In this document: piece after piece, positions 63,279 to 64,000 of the stretch
Layout of the letters: every line of letters starts with the position of its first letter
Numbering within the stretch: the first letter of the stretch is position 1
NCBI GenBank assembly: GCA_963818445.1
Contig: CAWFSG010000021.1
Span: 1-64,000, forward strand
Reading direction: 5' to 3'
Length of the DNA: 64,000 nt
DNA from: Prado023 sp963818445
Lineage (GTDB): Bacteria; Actinomycetota; Actinomycetes; S36-B12; CAIYMF01
The notes under the pieces: generated by a model
The model's input: the letters and a program-made list of their open reading frames with translations, nothing else
Told to the model about the DNA's origin: nothing
Database searches by the model: none
Position numbers and translations under genes: made by a program

Positions 63279-64000
63279 TCAGCGGGTGTAGAGGGCCTCG
63301 ATGTCTTCGGCGTGATCGCTGGCTACCACTGCGCGCTTGAGCTTGAGCGTGGGGGTCATGTGGCCTGACTCCTCCGTGAACTGCGCGTCGAGCAGCCGCC
63401 ATGCCCGGATGGACTCCGCCTTGGACACCGCGGCGTTCGCGTCGTCGACGGCGGCCTGGATCTCCGCGCGCAGGTCCGGGTCGTCATGGAGCTCGGCTGC
63501 CGTGCGGCCCACCTTGTGGTGCGCTGTGGCCCAGGCGGTCAGCGCGTCGGGGTCGAGGGTCACCAGGGCGCCGATGAACGGCTTGCCCTCGCCGACGACC
63601 ATCGCCTGGCTGATCAGGTTGTGCGCGCCCATGCGGTCCTCGAGGACCGCCGGTGCCACGTTCTTGCCCCCGGCGGTGACGATGATCTCCTTCTTGCGCC
63701 CGGTGATGCGCAGGTAGCCCTCAGCGTCCAGGCTGCCGAGGTCGCCGGTCTGGAACCACCCGTCGGCGTTGATCACCTCGGCCGTCGCGTCAGGGTTGTT
63801 GTGGTACCCGGCCATCACGTAGGGCCCACGCAGCCAGATCTCGCCGTCGTCGGCGATCCGGACGCTCGTGCCGGCCATCGGCTGGCCGACGGATCCGATC
63901 TGCGGGGCCTCGGCGCGGTTGAAGGTGCCCGAGGCGGTCGTCTCCGTCAGGCCGTAGCCCTCCATGACTGTCAGCCCGATGCCGGCGTAGAAGTTGCCGA
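63279..64000 (-). CDS. Long-chain acyl-CoA synthetase, C-terminal part (truncated by window end)
   Basis: Only the 3' portion is present; the frame runs off the window edge with NFYAGIGLTVMEGYGLTETTA. It has the AMP-binding enzyme motifs YGLTETTA, the aspartate hinge GWFQTGDLGSLDAEGYLRITGRKKE (two parts) and the C-terminal catalytic Lys region MTPTLKLKRAVV. These enzymes activate fatty acids through acyl-AMP. The neighbouring acyltransferase suggests a lipid-metabolism setting. Confidence 0.93.
   Translation of the reverse strand, partial: GNFYAGIGLTVMEGYGLTETTASGTFNRAEAPQIGSVGQPMAGTSVRIADDGEIWLRGPYVMAGYHNNPDATAEVINADGWFQTGDLGSLDAEGYLRITGRKKEIIVTAGGKNVAPAVLEDRMGAHNLISQAMVVGEGKPFIGALVTLDPDALTAWATAHHKVGRTAAELHDDPDLRAEIQAAVDDANAAVSKAESIRAWRLLDAQFTEESGHMTPTLKLKRAVVASDHAEDIEALYTR

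Overview
The window is visibly GC-rich, has many GTG starts, and reads as the chromosome of an actinomycete (Actinomycetota). The evidence is a WhiB-family protein, a BldM-type regulator, two IMP-dehydrogenase paralogues next to a GMC (ChoD-like) oxidoreductase, GroEL1 with a His-rich tail, HrcA/CIRCE control, a c-di-AMP riboswitch before an NlpC/P60 hydrolase, and many leaderless genes. The order infA-rpmJ-rpsM-rpsK-rpsD-rpoA-rplQ-truA / rplM-rpsI-glmM-glmS / nnr-alr-tsaE-tsaB-rimI-tsaD / groES-groEL / whiB3(whiD) / bldM / guaB-guaB3-choD / guaA is the conserved actinobacterial block known from Mycobacterium and Streptomyces. I cannot place the organism below class level from sequence alone. 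No phage, IS element, CRISPR array, tRNA or rRNA was seen.

Layout. 1-5.2 kb: translation/transcription operon ending in truA. 5.3-8 kb: a small membrane protein, an ABC-F ATPase and an alkyltransferase-like DNA repair protein. 8.1-12.7 kb: rplM-rpsI, then glmM and glmS (UDP-GlcNAc synthesis). 12.7-16.1 kb: a secreted cell-wall hydrolase under a c-di-AMP riboswitch, divergent from the NAD(P)HX repair gene. 16.1-21.1 kb: alr, an alpha/beta hydrolase and the t6A machinery (tsaE, tsaB, tsaD) with rimI, mostly with overlapping start/stop codons. 21.1-26.2 kb: an odd membrane histidine kinase, its response regulator and two secreted proteins. 26.1-29.8 kb: a THUMP-like methyltransferase, then groES-groEL. 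29.9-33.2 kb: a developmental-regulator island of WhiD/WhiB3-like protein, a CarH-type cobalamin MerR regulator, a TPR-like protein and BldM. 33.2-41.9 kb: GMP synthesis genes (guaB, guaB3, guaA) with a semialdehyde dehydrogenase and ChoD-like oxidoreductase inserted. 42-45.6 kb: a PspC envelope-stress module. 45.7-52.4 kb: mixed genes including PIG-L deacetylase, a LAS-type secreted protein, PcrA helicase, a lipase and a stand-alone B12-binding subunit. 52.5-54.5 kb: sucCD. 54.6-60.4 kb: DUF6350-like membrane protein and a putative electron-transfer module (apbE, diheme-like membrane protein, NuoF-like flavoprotein, ferredoxin). 60.4-64 kb: an OmpR/HK pair, an acyltransferase and the 3' part of an acyl-CoA synthetase.

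Two cross-cutting patterns matter. First, about twenty genes have a TANNNT-like -10 box only 6-8 nt before the start codon, so leaderless transcription is widespread; in three cases the -10 box is built on the upstream gene's TAG stop. Second, four otherwise well-formed genes (nnr, a histidine kinase, guaA, a NuoF-like gene) and perhaps a fifth carry single-base frameshifts; as guaA is normally essential in prototrophs, sequencing or assembly indels are the likeliest cause.

The most unusual candidates for follow-up are the CarH-like regulator between whiD and bldM, a phased cluster of DnaA-box-like sites downstream of guaB3, the apbE electron-transfer operon without a visible flavinylation target, and a perfect inverted repeat between the two PspC genes.
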